DNA of 64,000 bases from Candidatus Melainabacteria bacterium (GTDB lineage Bacteria > Cyanobacteriota > Vampirovibrionia > 2-02-FULL-35-15). Within the stretch, counting starts at the first letter, position 1. Every line of letters starts with the position of its first letter. The DNA is taken from contig JACPSL010000012.1 of assembly GCA_016193285.1 (NCBI GenBank), positions 1-64,000 on the forward strand, in the 5' to 3' direction. The notes beneath the pieces were generated by a model, which saw only the letters and a list, made by a program, of their open reading frames with translations, ran no database searches and had not been told where the DNA came from. Below are positions 26,590-34,744 of this stretch, piece by piece. Made by a program: the position numbers and the translations under genes.

Positions 26590-27357
26590 ATGACTATTAA
26601 AGAACAAAATAATTTAACATTACCTGTAAGGGCTTATTGCAGTAAGCCCTTACCAAACCTAAAAGTAAAAATATTTGCAGATGGTGCTGAGCTTAAATCA
26701 ATGATAGAGGCCTATAAAGGCGGCATTATAAAAGGCTTTACTACAAATCCTACTTTAATGCGAAAAAACGGGATTAGTGATTATGAAGCATTTGCAAAAG
26801 AAGTTTTAAAAAATATTCCAGATATGCCTATTTCTTTTGAAGTGTTTTCAGATGATTTTAATGATATGGAACGTCAGGCAAGGTTAATTGCGTCATGGGG
26901 TAAAAATGTAAATGTAAAAATACCAATTACAAATACAAAAGGACAGCCTTCAATTCCACTTATTAAAAAGCTTTCAAGTGATGGCTTATCTTTAAATATT
27001 ACTGCAATACTAACTGTAGAACAAGTAAAAGCAGTAAGTGAAGTCTTAAATTCAAATGTTTATACTATTGTTTCTGTATTTGCAGGGAGAATTGCTGATA
27101 CAGGAAGAGATCCAATGCCATATATAATTGAATGTGCAAAAATTTTGAAGCCACTAAAAAGTGTTGATCTCCTTTGGGCAAGCTCCCGTGAATTATTAAA
27201 TATTTACCAGGCTGAAGAAGCAGGATGTCAAATTATTACTGTAACTAATGACATAATAAAAAAATTGCCGAATATAAATAAAGATTTAAAAGAATTATCT
27301 CTTGATACTGTAAAAATGTTTTATAAAGATGCTTGTGAGGCAGGGTTCTTAATATAG
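26590..27357 (+). CDS. transaldolase / fructose-6-phosphate aldolase-like enzyme
   Basis: 255 residues from the ATG at 26590, chosen because GGAGG (26577-26581) lies 8 nt upstream; the ATG at 26575 precedes that site. Small-type transaldolase motifs: IFADGAEL, GFTTNPTLM, VNVKIPITN (Schiff-base lysine) and SVFAGRIADTGRDP. In this context it could supply sedoheptulose 7-phosphate to gmhA (inference). Residues 13-22 (VRAYCSKPLP) are encoded by a palindrome and look like an added N-terminal piece ahead of the first barrel strand. Confidence 0.82.
   Translation: MTIKEQNNLTLPVRAYCSKPLPNLKVKIFADGAELKSMIEAYKGGIIKGFTTNPTLMRKNGISDYEAFAKEVLKNIPDMPISFEVFSDDFNDMERQARLIASWGKNVNVKIPITNTKGQPSIPLIKKLSSDGLSLNITAILTVEQVKAVSEVLNSNVYTIVSVFAGRIADTGRDPMPYIIECAKILKPLKSVDLLWASSRELLNIYQAEEAGCQIITVTNDIIKKLPNINKDLKELSLDTVKMFYKDACEAGFLI
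26626..26653. repeat. palindromic element inside the transaldolase gene
   Basis: Arms GTAAGGGCTTA (26626-26636) and TAAGCCCTTAC (26643-26653) with a 6-nt loop, in frame in the N-terminal extension. Its GTA...TAC ends resemble the other palindromes in the window. Confidence 0.7.
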
Positions 27358-27367
27358 GAGATCTTAA

Positions 27368-28723
27368 ATGAAAGTCGCAGTAATAGGTTTAGGTTATGTT
27401 GGTCTTGTAACAGCAGCATGTTTAGCTGAACTTGGGCATGAGGTTTTAGGGATTGATATTGATTCAAGTAGGATCAATATGCTTAAAGAAGGTGAAATGC
27501 CAATTTATGAACCTGGTCTTAGAGAGTTAGTTACAAAAAATAATTCTGAAGGCAGATTAATTTTTACAGAAAACTTTAATGAAGAAGTTGATAAAGTAAA
27601 ACTTATTTTTTTAGCAGTTGGCACCCCATCAAATTCAGATGGTACTCCTGATTTAAGTGCTGTTTATGGTTCTTTGAATTCACTAATGCCATTTATTAAG
27701 AGCTATAAGATATTTGTTTTAAAGTCTACTGTTCCAATTGGTACAAGTAGTGAAATAAAAAAATACATAAGTAAGAAATTAAAAACAGATTTTGATGTAG
27801 TTTCAAATCCTGAATTTTTAAAAGAAGGTACTGCAGTCCAGGATTTTATGAAACCAGACAGGATAATTATTGGCACTGAAAATATTAAAGTTGCTGAGAT
27901 TATGAGAGAACTTTACTCTCACTTTACTAGAAATGGCCACCCAATTTTAATAATGGACCTTGTATCTAGTGAAATAGTAAAGTATGCTTCTAATTTAATG
28001 CTTGCTTTAAGAGTTTCTTTTATTAATGAAGTTGCATTGCTTTGTGATTTTACTCATGCTGATGTAAGAAGGGTTAGAGAAGGTGTAATTAGTGATCCAA
28101 GGCTTGGAAGTCAGTTTTTATATCCATCTTTAGGTTTTGGTGGTTCATGTTTACCAAAAGATGTTCAAGCACTTAGTCATTTCATAGATGAGAAATTAAT
28201 TGGTCTTTTAATTCCAAAAGTAACACTATTGGTAAATGAAAGACAATCAAAGTGGTTCATAGACAAAATTATTAATTGGTTTGGGAAAAGTGGGATTAAA
28301 AACAAAGTAATAACAATTTGGGGTACAAGTTTTAAAGCAGGTACAGATGATATTAGAGAATCACCTGCCCTAAAAGTAATTGAGGGGCTTGGTGAAGCTG
28401 GTGCAAAGTTAAGACTTTATGATCCAATTGCACTTAAAAATACTAAGAAATATTTTGTAGATGCTTCTTTTAATGAGAATCTTTACTTTGCCACTAGTGA
28501 AATGAACTCAGTTTCTGGTGCAAATGCACTTGTTGTTTGTACTGAGTGGCTTCAATTTAGAAACCCGGATCTTGAAAAATTAGCACAGGAATTAAAAGAC
28601 AAAGTAATTTTTGATGGAAGGAATCTATACGATCCAGAGAAGCTTAGGCTACATGGCTTAAACCATGTTGGGATTGGGATACCGCTAAATAAACAAAGAG
28701 CTGAGCTGAAAGCTGAGAGCTGA
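27368..28723 (+). CDS. ugd: UDP-glucose 6-dehydrogenase
   Basis: 451 residues. NAD-binding MKVAVIGLGYVGLVTAACLA at the N-terminus, then AVGTPSNSDG, STVPIGTS, NPEFLKEGTA, and the catalytic cysteine in GFGGSCLPKDV near residue 263. The C-terminal domain has TWGTSFKAGTDDIRESPAL-like UDP-binding sequence (ITIWGTSFKAGTDDIRESPA). Makes UDP-glucuronate for surface glycans. GGAG lies 6 nt before the ATG. The last eight residues (RAELKAES) are written by a heptamer repeat and exceed the normal end. Confidence 0.93.
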   Translation: MKVAVIGLGYVGLVTAACLAELGHEVLGIDIDSSRINMLKEGEMPIYEPGLRELVTKNNSEGRLIFTENFNEEVDKVKLIFLAVGTPSNSDGTPDLSAVYGSLNSLMPFIKSYKIFVLKSTVPIGTSSEIKKYISKKLKTDFDVVSNPEFLKEGTAVQDFMKPDRIIIGTENIKVAEIMRELYSHFTRNGHPILIMDLVSSEIVKYASNLMLALRVSFINEVALLCDFTHADVRRVREGVISDPRLGSQFLYPSLGFGGSCLPKDVQALSHFIDEKLIGLLIPKVTLLVNERQSKWFIDKIINWFGKSGIKNKVITIWGTSFKAGTDDIRESPALKVIEGLGEAGAKLRLYDPIALKNTKKYFVDASFNENLYFATSEMNSVSGANALVVCTEWLQFRNPDLEKLAQELKDKVIFDGRNLYDPEKLRLHGLNHVGIGIPLNKQRAELKAES

Positions 28724-28729
28724 AAGCTT
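28699..28729. repeat. heptamer run (AGCTGAA type) at the ugd stop
   Basis: About four units of AGCTGAA/AGCTGAG run through the last codons and stop of ugd and abut the TATAAT (28731-28736) in front of the PhoU-like gene. Confidence 0.6.
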
Positions 28730-28742
28730 GTATAATATATTC

Positions 28743-29399
28743 ATGACTCAAGCACGTGTAACTTTCCGGGATGAACTTATTGAACTACAGTCGTTAGTTT
28801 TGGACCTAGCAGAAAAGGTTAAAGCTAATGGTGAACTATTGCTTGAGTATTTTAAAAAGCATGATGTATCTGAACTTTTCTTTAAGATAAAAAATAAGGA
28901 TAAAGAAATAGACAATGCTCGTTGGCAAGTACATGACTATGGTGATAAGTTAATTGTTTTACAACAGCCAGTAGCTAAAGACTTCAGGCAGATTATTACT
29001 TCTATTCAAATTACAGATAATTTAGAGAGAATAGGAGATCATTATAAGAAAATTGCAAGGTTTCTTGAAAAAGTTAGTTTTCCCGATATTGGAATGCCTG
29101 AAGAAATAGTTGACATGGCTCGCTTAAGTGTTCAAATGCTTGGAGAAGCAATTCAAGCCTACTCAGTTTTATTTGATGGAAGAGTAAATAAAATTGCTGA
29201 AGAAGATGACAGAGTAGATTCTATATATAGGAGTGCAATTAAAAAAATCATCAATATGATTAAGTCATCTCCTGAAGAAAAAGTTGACAGCATTTCAAAA
29301 CTTTTTTTCATAGCACAAAGTTTTGAAAGAGCAAGCGATCATGCTGCAAAAATTGGGCAACTGGTGAATTTTGCTATAACAGGAGAAAGAAAAAATTAA
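28743..29399 (+). CDS. PhoU-like phosphate-signalling protein
   Basis: 218 residues from the ATG at 28743; a TTG at 28728 is in frame but overlaps the -10-like TATAAT (28731-28736), which lies 6 nt before this ATG and suggests a leaderless start. The helical sequence holds two PhoU repeats: 'KDFRQIITSIQITDNLERIGDHYKKIA' region (EDNLERIGD-like) and 'SISKLFFIAQSFERASDHAAKIG' in the second half, with the acidic E/D-R-x-x-D metal-cluster motifs. No pst transporter or kinase genes are nearby. Cytoplasmic regulator of phosphate uptake in known systems. Confidence 0.82.
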   Translation: MTQARVTFRDELIELQSLVLDLAEKVKANGELLLEYFKKHDVSELFFKIKNKDKEIDNARWQVHDYGDKLIVLQQPVAKDFRQIITSIQITDNLERIGDHYKKIARFLEKVSFPDIGMPEEIVDMARLSVQMLGEAIQAYSVLFDGRVNKIAEEDDRVDSIYRSAIKKIINMIKSSPEEKVDSISKLFFIAQSFERASDHAAKIGQLVNFAITGERKN

Positions 29400-29845
29400 T
29401 TTCTAACCTGTAAGTATTTTTTAGGTTCTTTTAAAATCTTTTTTACATTGAACCTGTGGATAATTCTATTAATTAAAAAGTATGTTGAGAATTTTCTGTT
29501 AGGATTAAAGAATTGGTCGCAAAGGAAATGTGTTATAAGTGAAAGACTTATTCCAACTCTCCATGGTGTAAGTGCTGGATCTAAAGTTAGGATAAAGAAT
29601 AAAATCAAAAGCTCATATGAGTGTAAAGGTATATAAAGCTTTCCACTGAAATGCTCATGATGTGCTCCGTTAACTTTCTTCCAATCCCACTTTTTCCCAT
29701 GTGCATAAAAATAATCAATAACATGATCCAGATCAATTAACGTACCTACTAAAAAACTTGCGACGGCTGGAGCAATTTGATCATAAAGTAAATAGGTACT
29801 TAAACCTATTGCGGCTGATATTGCAATATGTCCTGAAGTTCTCAT
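29396..29845 (-). CDS. YdjM/DUF457-like membrane-associated metal-dependent hydrolase
   Basis: 149 residues. GHIAISAAIG at the start, then VGTLIDLDHVIDYF and GAHHEHFSGK, with two to three hydrophobic segments (about residues 10-40, 80-95 and 100-115) and HFLCDQFFNP. The H...DLDH...H pattern fits the YdjM/DUF457 family of putative membrane-bound hydrolases; the reaction is unknown. It overlaps the PhoU-like stop by 4 nt in convergent orientation. Confidence 0.65.
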   Translation of the reverse strand: MRTSGHIAISAAIGLSTYLLYDQIAPAVASFLVGTLIDLDHVIDYFYAHGKKWDWKKVNGAHHEHFSGKLYIPLHSYELLILFFILTLDPALTPWRVGISLSLITHFLCDQFFNPNRKFSTYFLINRIIHRFNVKKILKEPKKYLQVRN

Positions 29846-29900
29846 AATGGTTTTTTACCCTGCTTAATTAAATTATCAACATTTTTGGTTAAGCGTTACT

Positions 29901-29966
29901 TAAGACTATAGACCATAGACCATGAGCAGTGGTAAAATTTTTTTTGGTCTTTAGTCTATAGTCTTT
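29901..29966. repeat. inverted heptamer arms forming a hairpin before ispF
   Basis: Three heptamers (TAAGACT, ATAGACC, ATAGACC; 29901-29921) face three inverted ones (GGTCTTT, AGTCTAT, AGTCTTT; 29946-29966). The 19-bp core pairs with two mismatches and is followed by a run of seven T, then the ispF ATG. It looks like a terminator or leader hairpin built from the repeat family. Confidence 0.65.
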
Positions 29967-29970
29967 TTTT

Positions 29971-30438
29971 ATGCGGATTGGTCACGGGTATGATATTCAC
30001 AAACTTGTTCCAGGTAGAAAACTTATACTTGGAGGTGTGGAGCTCCCTTACTCAAAAGGTCTTCTTGGTCATACAGATGCTGATGTCCTTACGCATGCAA
30101 TTATTGATGCACTCTTAGGTGCAGCTGGCCTTGGTGACATTGGTCAGTATTTCCCTGATACAGATCCTAAATGGAAAGGCGCTTATAGCATTGATTTACT
30201 TAAAGTTGTTCTTGAATCATTAAAAAATAATGGATATTTAATAGAAAACATAGATTGCTCAGTAGTAACAGAGGAACCTAAGTTAGCTCCGTATATAAGT
30301 CAAATGAAAAAAAAGTTAGCAAGTGTCCTAGAAGTTAAAGATAACAAAATAAATATAAAAGCAAAAACAAATGAAGGTTTAGATTCAATTGGAAATAAAA
30401 ATGCAATTTGTGCCTGGGCTGTAGCAATGCTTGAGTAG
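29971..30438 (+). CDS. ispF: 2-C-methyl-D-erythritol 2,4-cyclodiphosphate synthase
   Basis: 155 residues, the usual length. MRIGHGYDIHKL gives the metal-binding DxH at the N-terminus, followed by GVELPYSKGLLGHTDADVLT, LGDIGQYFPDTDPKWKG, and KAKTNEGLDSIGNKNAICAW. All residues for zinc and CDP-ME binding appear intact. Methylerythritol-phosphate pathway to isoprenoids; dxr of the same pathway is at 33528-34706. A repeat-derived hairpin with T-run lies directly before the ATG and no Shine-Dalgarno is seen. Confidence 0.95.
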   Translation: MRIGHGYDIHKLVPGRKLILGGVELPYSKGLLGHTDADVLTHAIIDALLGAAGLGDIGQYFPDTDPKWKGAYSIDLLKVVLESLKNNGYLIENIDCSVVTEEPKLAPYISQMKKKLASVLEVKDNKINIKAKTNEGLDSIGNKNAICAWAVAMLE

Positions 30439-30539
30439 AATATCTTGTAATTTACATTTTGTTACTTTTTAAAGCCTTGTCCTCAAAGCAGGGAATAAGA
30501 ACAACAGGGATGTGAATATCTACTTTGAAGGGGGATGAA

Positions 30540-31373
30540 ATGAACAGGTATAAAACTTTTTTTCTTTTTGTAATTTTGGTCTTTGTTTTTTGTGCTAATA
30601 AAGCTATTGCACAAACAACACCAATCACTTATACAATTACCTTATCAGGTAATGTATTAAATTCATTGTCAGCAACAAATATAACAGTTGCATTTAATCC
30701 AAGTGGTTCAGCACAGTTAGATAGTAGTTTTACAGTTATGGCAAATGGCGCATCAGTATTATTGTCTAATGTAGACTCAACAAAAAATGTAATCTCTGTT
30801 GTATTTAATGGTGCAATTACTGATGGAGCTTTAACAATAAATGGAAATTTAAAACAAGGCTCAGTTGTTGGTAGTCCAACTATAACAGTTACTAAAGTAG
30901 AAGCAGCTGGCGGGACAAATATAACTAGTCAACTAACAACAACAGCTAAAATAAATACACAATCTGCACCAGAACCAACTCCAACTCCAACTCCAACTCC
31001 AACTCCGACCCCAACTCCTACCTCAGACGAGCCTGAAGAAGATGAACCAAGTCTATCCATAACTGCTCCTAGCTCAGTTCGACTAAAGTTAAAGAAATTA
31101 AATGTAATTAAGATAGTAGTTGAGCAAACAGATTTTACATCAATTAGCAGGTGTGATGTTGACAGTTCAGATGAAACGTTTTTAAAAGTAAGACCAAGCA
31201 GATTTGTTTTAAGCCCGAGCAGAGGTAAAAAAATACTAGTAGGTAAAGTACCAATCTTGGCTGCTAGAAATCTTATTAAACAAGGAACTTCTGAAACGGT
31301 TACCGTTGAAGTGACATGTGACAACGGGGCATTTGGTGAAAAGGATATTGCTCTAGTAGGAGGTTCGCAGTAA
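30540..31373 (+). CDS. secreted protein with Pro-Thr linker, unrecognised
   Basis: 277 residues from the ATG at 30540, preceded by AGGGGGAT; the TTG at 30525 lies before that ribosome site. A signal peptide (KTFFLFVILVFVFCANKAIA, cleavage after AIA-Q) leads a Ser/Thr/Val-rich beta-type domain (about 25-145), a (PT)n linker near 150-167 encoded by a CCAACT microsatellite, an acidic stretch and a second beta-type domain. The first domain faintly recalls cohesin/Ig-like folds. Function unknown; probably surface-exposed. Converges with dnaX with almost no gap. Confidence 0.75.
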   Translation: MNRYKTFFLFVILVFVFCANKAIAQTTPITYTITLSGNVLNSLSATNITVAFNPSGSAQLDSSFTVMANGASVLLSNVDSTKNVISVVFNGAITDGALTINGNLKQGSVVGSPTITVTKVEAAGGTNITSQLTTTAKINTQSAPEPTPTPTPTPTPTPTPTSDEPEEDEPSLSITAPSSVRLKLKKLNVIKIVVEQTDFTSISRCDVDSSDETFLKVRPSRFVLSPSRGKKILVGKVPILAARNLIKQGTSETVTVEVTCDNGAFGEKDIALVGGSQ

Positions 31374-32954
31374 CTATTCAATTTGTTTAGCACCAAGTAA
31401 GTCTTTTATGCTTCTTGATAACTCATCATCATTGGAGGTTTCAAGGTTTCGAGGTTTCAAGGTTTCGAGATTTTGAAGTTTCGAGGTTTCTGAAATCTGA
31501 GCATGTGGTTCAACTTTAAATCTAATTACTTTTGGTTCTATATTAGTTGAGAGTTTAATAGCTCTAATTATCATTTCTTTCTTTTTTGTATCTTGTTCTA
31601 ATCTTGGCAGAAACATATCTCTAGATAAACCAATCTCAGCAAGTTCACTAGATAAACTAATTAGATAACTTTCAGATTGATTAAGTAAAGTTTTTGTTGG
31701 GTTACTGTCTATTAGACTGATGGCTTGTTTCCATGAGGTTTCAAGGTTTTGAGGTTTTGAGGTTTCAAGGTTTTGAGGTTTTGAGGTTTCAAGGTTTTGA
31801 GGTTTCAAGGTTTCAAGGTTTTCAAGCTTTTCAATTCTTTCTTTTAACTCTGTCATAGAAACTAAAAAATCTTCATCAAGCATACTCATAATCTCTACCA
31901 TAAACTGTAACTCTTGACTTAGTGCAAATCGGAGCTTTGTCAATGCATCCTGTAGTTTGTCAATAATTTTTAGTAAATGCCCTTGTTTAACTTTTTCTAA
32001 GACATTTAAATCGTTTGATAATTCCTTACTTAATTCATTTCTACATTCAGGGTCAATTTTTGCTTTTGCTAGATCAATAATTAACTCTAGTAAATCTTTA
32101 AATATTTCACTTATATCTTTTCCAGTTTTAATTAACTCTTCAGCAAGATCTATAACTCTTTTTTTATTAAAAGTTAATATTGCTTCCATTAATGTAAACA
32201 AAGCACTTCTTTCAACTGTTCCCAGAAGTTTAAATACTTCCTTTGAATCTATTGGTCTATCATCATCTTGTAGAACACTTATTTGATCTAAAAGTGATAT
32301 TGCATCTCTCAAACAGCCAAGGGACTTCTTTGAAATAAAATTAATAATATTTTGATCAATGTTTATTTTTTCTTCTTTTGTAATTGCTTTAATCTTGCTC
32401 TCAGTTTCAATTATTGATGCAGGCTTAAAATCAAACTTTTGACATCTGCTAATAATTGTTGGAATCACTTTGTATTCTTCTGTTGTAGCTAAAATAAAAA
32501 TTACATTTTTTGGCGGTTCTTCAATTGTTTTTAAGAGTGCATTAAAAGCATGATCAGTAAGCATATGCACTTCATCAATAATATAAATTTTAAACCTGGA
32601 TCCATATGTAACTAGTCCTACTCTGTTTATTAAATCTTCAGCGTCTTCTACCTTTCTATGGCTTGCAGCATCAATTTCTATTACATCAAGCGAGTTACCT
32701 TGAATGATTGATTTGCAGCTTAGACATTTATCACAAGGTTCTAACGTAATCCCAGACATACAATTTAGTGACTTAGCAAGTATTCTTGCTGTAGAGGTCT
32801 TTCCTGTACCACGTGGCCCGCAAAAAAGATAAGCATGAACAATTTTATTGTATAAAATTGCATTAGAAAGAGTTTTTCTAACAAACTCCTGTCCAATTAT
32901 TTCAAACAATTTTTGTGGGCGATATTTTAAATATAAAGGTTGATATTGTTTCAT
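31374..32954 (-). CDS. dnaX: DNA polymerase III gamma/tau subunit
   Basis: 526 residues. N-terminal YLKYRPQKLFEIIGQEFVRK, Walker A FCGPRGTGKTSTARIL, the zinc module CDKCLSCKSI, Walker B IYIIDEVHMLTDHAFNALLK and the SRC motif (TIISRCQKFDF). This is the clamp-loader ATPase. The tau-like C-terminus is built partly from octamer repeats: residues about 376-407 read NLETSKPQ-type units, and another array covers about 489-507. ATGA overlap with pth (32951-32954). No slippery A-run for frameshifting was noticed. Confidence 0.94.
   Translation of the reverse strand: MKQYQPLYLKYRPQKLFEIIGQEFVRKTLSNAILYNKIVHAYLFCGPRGTGKTSTARILAKSLNCMSGITLEPCDKCLSCKSIIQGNSLDVIEIDAASHRKVEDAEDLINRVGLVTYGSRFKIYIIDEVHMLTDHAFNALLKTIEEPPKNVIFILATTEEYKVIPTIISRCQKFDFKPASIIETESKIKAITKEEKINIDQNIINFISKKSLGCLRDAISLLDQISVLQDDDRPIDSKEVFKLLGTVERSALFTLMEAILTFNKKRVIDLAEELIKTGKDISEIFKDLLELIIDLAKAKIDPECRNELSKELSNDLNVLEKVKQGHLLKIIDKLQDALTKLRFALSQELQFMVEIMSMLDEDFLVSMTELKERIEKLENLETLKPQNLETSKPQNLETSKPQNLETSWKQAISLIDSNPTKTLLNQSESYLISLSSELAEIGLSRDMFLPRLEQDTKKKEMIIRAIKLSTNIEPKVIRFKVEPHAQISETSKLQNLETLKPRNLETSNDDELSRSIKDLLGAKQIE
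31433..31488. repeat. octamer array in the 3' part of dnaX
   Basis: Seven 8-nt units such as TCAAGGTT, TCGAGGTT and TTGAAGTT. On the minus strand these are AACCTTGA/AACCTCGA, the same family as before purD and in yidD. They translate to NLETLKPRNLETS-type sequence. Confidence 0.85.
31733..31828. repeat. twelve-unit octamer array within dnaX
   Basis: Twelve consecutive 8-nt units (ATGAGGTT, then TCAAGGTT/TTGAGGTT, ending TTCAAGCT), 96 nt in total. Three units equal 24 nt, giving an 8-residue protein repeat (NLETSKPQ) that stays in frame. Confidence 0.9.
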
Positions 32955-33538
32955 ACTTTTATTTCTACTCCATTAAACTTATTCATGGCCTTTTCAATAT
33001 TTTCATTTATTATTATCTCGATGGCATCTACTGAAATATCCACTACTTTTTTTACTAGCTTTTCTTCATTAGGCGTAAACTTCCTTAAAACATAATCTGC
33101 CCTTATATCTCCACCAGGATCAGGTCCTATGCCAACTCTAAGTCTTGTAAATTCTTGTACACCTCCTAAAGACTGGATTATAGATTCTACACCATGATGA
33201 CCAGCTGCACTACTATTAAAAACAATTCTAATTTTTCCAAGATTTAGTGCTACTTCATCATGTACTACGATTAAATCTTTAGAATCAATCTTAAAGTAAT
33301 TTAGTAATTTAACAACTGCATTCCCAGAATTATTCATGTATGTAGTTGGCCAAGCTAGGATAATATTGTAATTTTCTGTCTTTCCATGTCCATACCAACA
33401 AAGAAGCTTTTTTTCTTTTTTCTTTGATATCTTATATTTTTTACTAAGAGTGTTAAGCACAGTAAAACCAATATTATGTCGAGTATCTTTATACTCTTCA
33501 GTTGGATTTCCAAGACCAATAATTAATTTAGTTAACAC
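32951..33538 (-). CDS. pth: peptidyl-tRNA hydrolase
   Basis: 195 residues. LIIGLGNPTEEYKDTRHNIG carries the catalytic histidine (HNIG), followed by PTTYMNNSGNAV and VVHDEVALNLGKIR (catalytic Asp) and AAGHHGVESI. Frees tRNA from stalled peptidyl-tRNA in the cytoplasm. Overlaps dxr upstream by 11 nt and dnaX downstream by 4 nt, making a tight dxr-pth-dnaX run. Confidence 0.95.
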   Translation of the reverse strand: MLTKLIIGLGNPTEEYKDTRHNIGFTVLNTLSKKYKISKKKEKKLLCWYGHGKTENYNIILAWPTTYMNNSGNAVVKLLNYFKIDSKDLIVVHDEVALNLGKIRIVFNSSAAGHHGVESIIQSLGGVQEFTRLRVGIGPDPGGDIRADYVLRKFTPNEEKLVKKVVDISVDAIEIIINENIEKAMNKFNGVEIKV

Positions 33539-34706
33539 TTACTTCTACTTTTACTTTTTTTCTTGTTTCATTATCTATCTCAATAATTTCTTCAAGTGAT
33601 GCAGGAAGAGTTGGATTATGATTTTCTAGAGCTTGAGAAATAATTTTTTCAATACCACCGAAAGATATTTGTTCTTTTAAAAACATATCAACAGCAACTT
33701 CATTTGCAGCATTTAGAACAATTGAATAACTTTTTCCTTTTGATGCAACCTCATAAGCTAGTTTTAAACATGGAAATTTATTGAGATCAGGCTTTTCAAA
33801 CTCAAGTTTTCCAATAGATAACAAATCACAAAACAAGTTAAATGGTAATTCTTTTCTTTCAGGATAAAAAAGCGAGTATTGAATAGGAAGTCTCATATCA
33901 GTAGCACCAAGCTGTGCAATTATATTCCCGTCAATAAATTCAACTGCGCTGTGCATAATACTTTGAGGATGGATGTAAACATCGATTTGTTTTTCACTTA
34001 AATTAAAAAGAGTCATTGCTTCAATAACTTCTAATCCTTTATTCATGAGAGTTGCAGAGTCTACTGTAATTTTTTGTCCCATTACCCAAGTAGGATGTTT
34101 TAGTGCTTGCTCTTTTGTTGCTTTTTGTATTGCATTTGTTTCCCATGTTCTAAATGGACCGCCTGATGCTGTTAAAATAATTCTCTTTATTTTTTCTTTG
34201 GGGAGACGCCCTGTTGGGGCGTCTTTACCAATACATTGGTGAATTGCAACATGCTCGCTATCAAGTGGAATAATTTCACCATGGTTTTTTATAAGTAATT
34301 CTTTAATTAAGCTTCCTGCAATTACTAAGGTTTCTTTATTTGCAAATGCTACTCTTTTTCCATAACTTAGTGCAGAAATTGTTGGCTTTAAACCAAGCGA
34401 TCCAACTAATCCGTTTACTACAATGTCACATGAGCAAGAGGAAATAAATTCGAGTCCAATATCTCCCCAGAAAATCTCAATGAGTGGATTTTTTAAAATT
34501 AACTTTAATTCTTGTGCTAAAGATAAGTCTTTTACAGATACAAATCTTGGCTTATGCTCTTTTACTTGCTCTGCTAAGAGCTGTGCATTTCCACCTGCTG
34601 CTAAACCAATAACTTCAAAATCATCCTTAAATGCTGATATTACATCAAGAGTTTGTCTACCTATTGATCCTGTTGAGCCTAGGATTGCAATTTTTTTTTG
34701 TTTCAT
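33528..34706 (-). CDS. dxr: 1-deoxy-D-xylulose 5-phosphate reductoisomerase
   Basis: 392 residues from the ATG at 34706 (MKQKKIAILGSTGSIGRQTL); the upstream GTG at 34727 lies in a hairpin and adds non-conserved residues. NADPH motif GSTGSIG, then ANKETLVIAG, PLDSEHVAIHQ, ILTASGGPFRTW and HPTWVMGQKITVDSATLMNK (metal and substrate site) are all present. Second step of the MEP pathway. Residues about 161-167 (KDAPTGR) are encoded by a palindrome placed in the variable loop before the IILTASGGPF strand, so the reading frame has absorbed it. Confidence 0.95.
   Translation of the reverse strand: MKQKKIAILGSTGSIGRQTLDVISAFKDDFEVIGLAAGGNAQLLAEQVKEHKPRFVSVKDLSLAQELKLILKNPLIEIFWGDIGLEFISSCSCDIVVNGLVGSLGLKPTISALSYGKRVAFANKETLVIAGSLIKELLIKNHGEIIPLDSEHVAIHQCIGKDAPTGRLPKEKIKRIILTASGGPFRTWETNAIQKATKEQALKHPTWVMGQKITVDSATLMNKGLEVIEAMTLFNLSEKQIDVYIHPQSIMHSAVEFIDGNIIAQLGATDMRLPIQYSLFYPERKELPFNLFCDLLSIGKLEFEKPDLNKFPCLKLAYEVASKGKSYSIVLNAANEVAVDMFLKEQISFGGIEKIISQALENHNPTLPASLEEIIEIDNETRKKVKVEVSVN
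34204..34224. repeat. AGACGCCC palindrome inside dxr
   Basis: Arms AGACGCCC (34204-34211) and GGGCGTCT (34217-34224) with a TGTTG loop. Nearly the same element occurs between genes at 44012-44032. It is GC-richer than its surroundings. Confidence 0.8.
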
Positions 34707-34717
34707 ATAGTTTATTT

Positions 34718-34739
34718 GGGCAGACACACAGGTCTGCCC
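34718..34739. repeat. GGGCAGAC palindrome between valS and dxr
   Basis: Arms GGGCAGAC and GTCTGCCC around ACACAG, with a terminal TTAC after it. It lies between the valS stop and the dxr start. No T-run follows, so it is a poor terminator, and its form fits the other dispersed palindromes. Confidence 0.7.
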
Positions 34740-34744
34740 TTACA

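Noticed and set aside
31433-31828. CRISPR array (regular repeats in dnaX)
   Set aside because: Contiguous 8-nt units without spacers, inside a coding frame; tandem repeat, not CRISPR.
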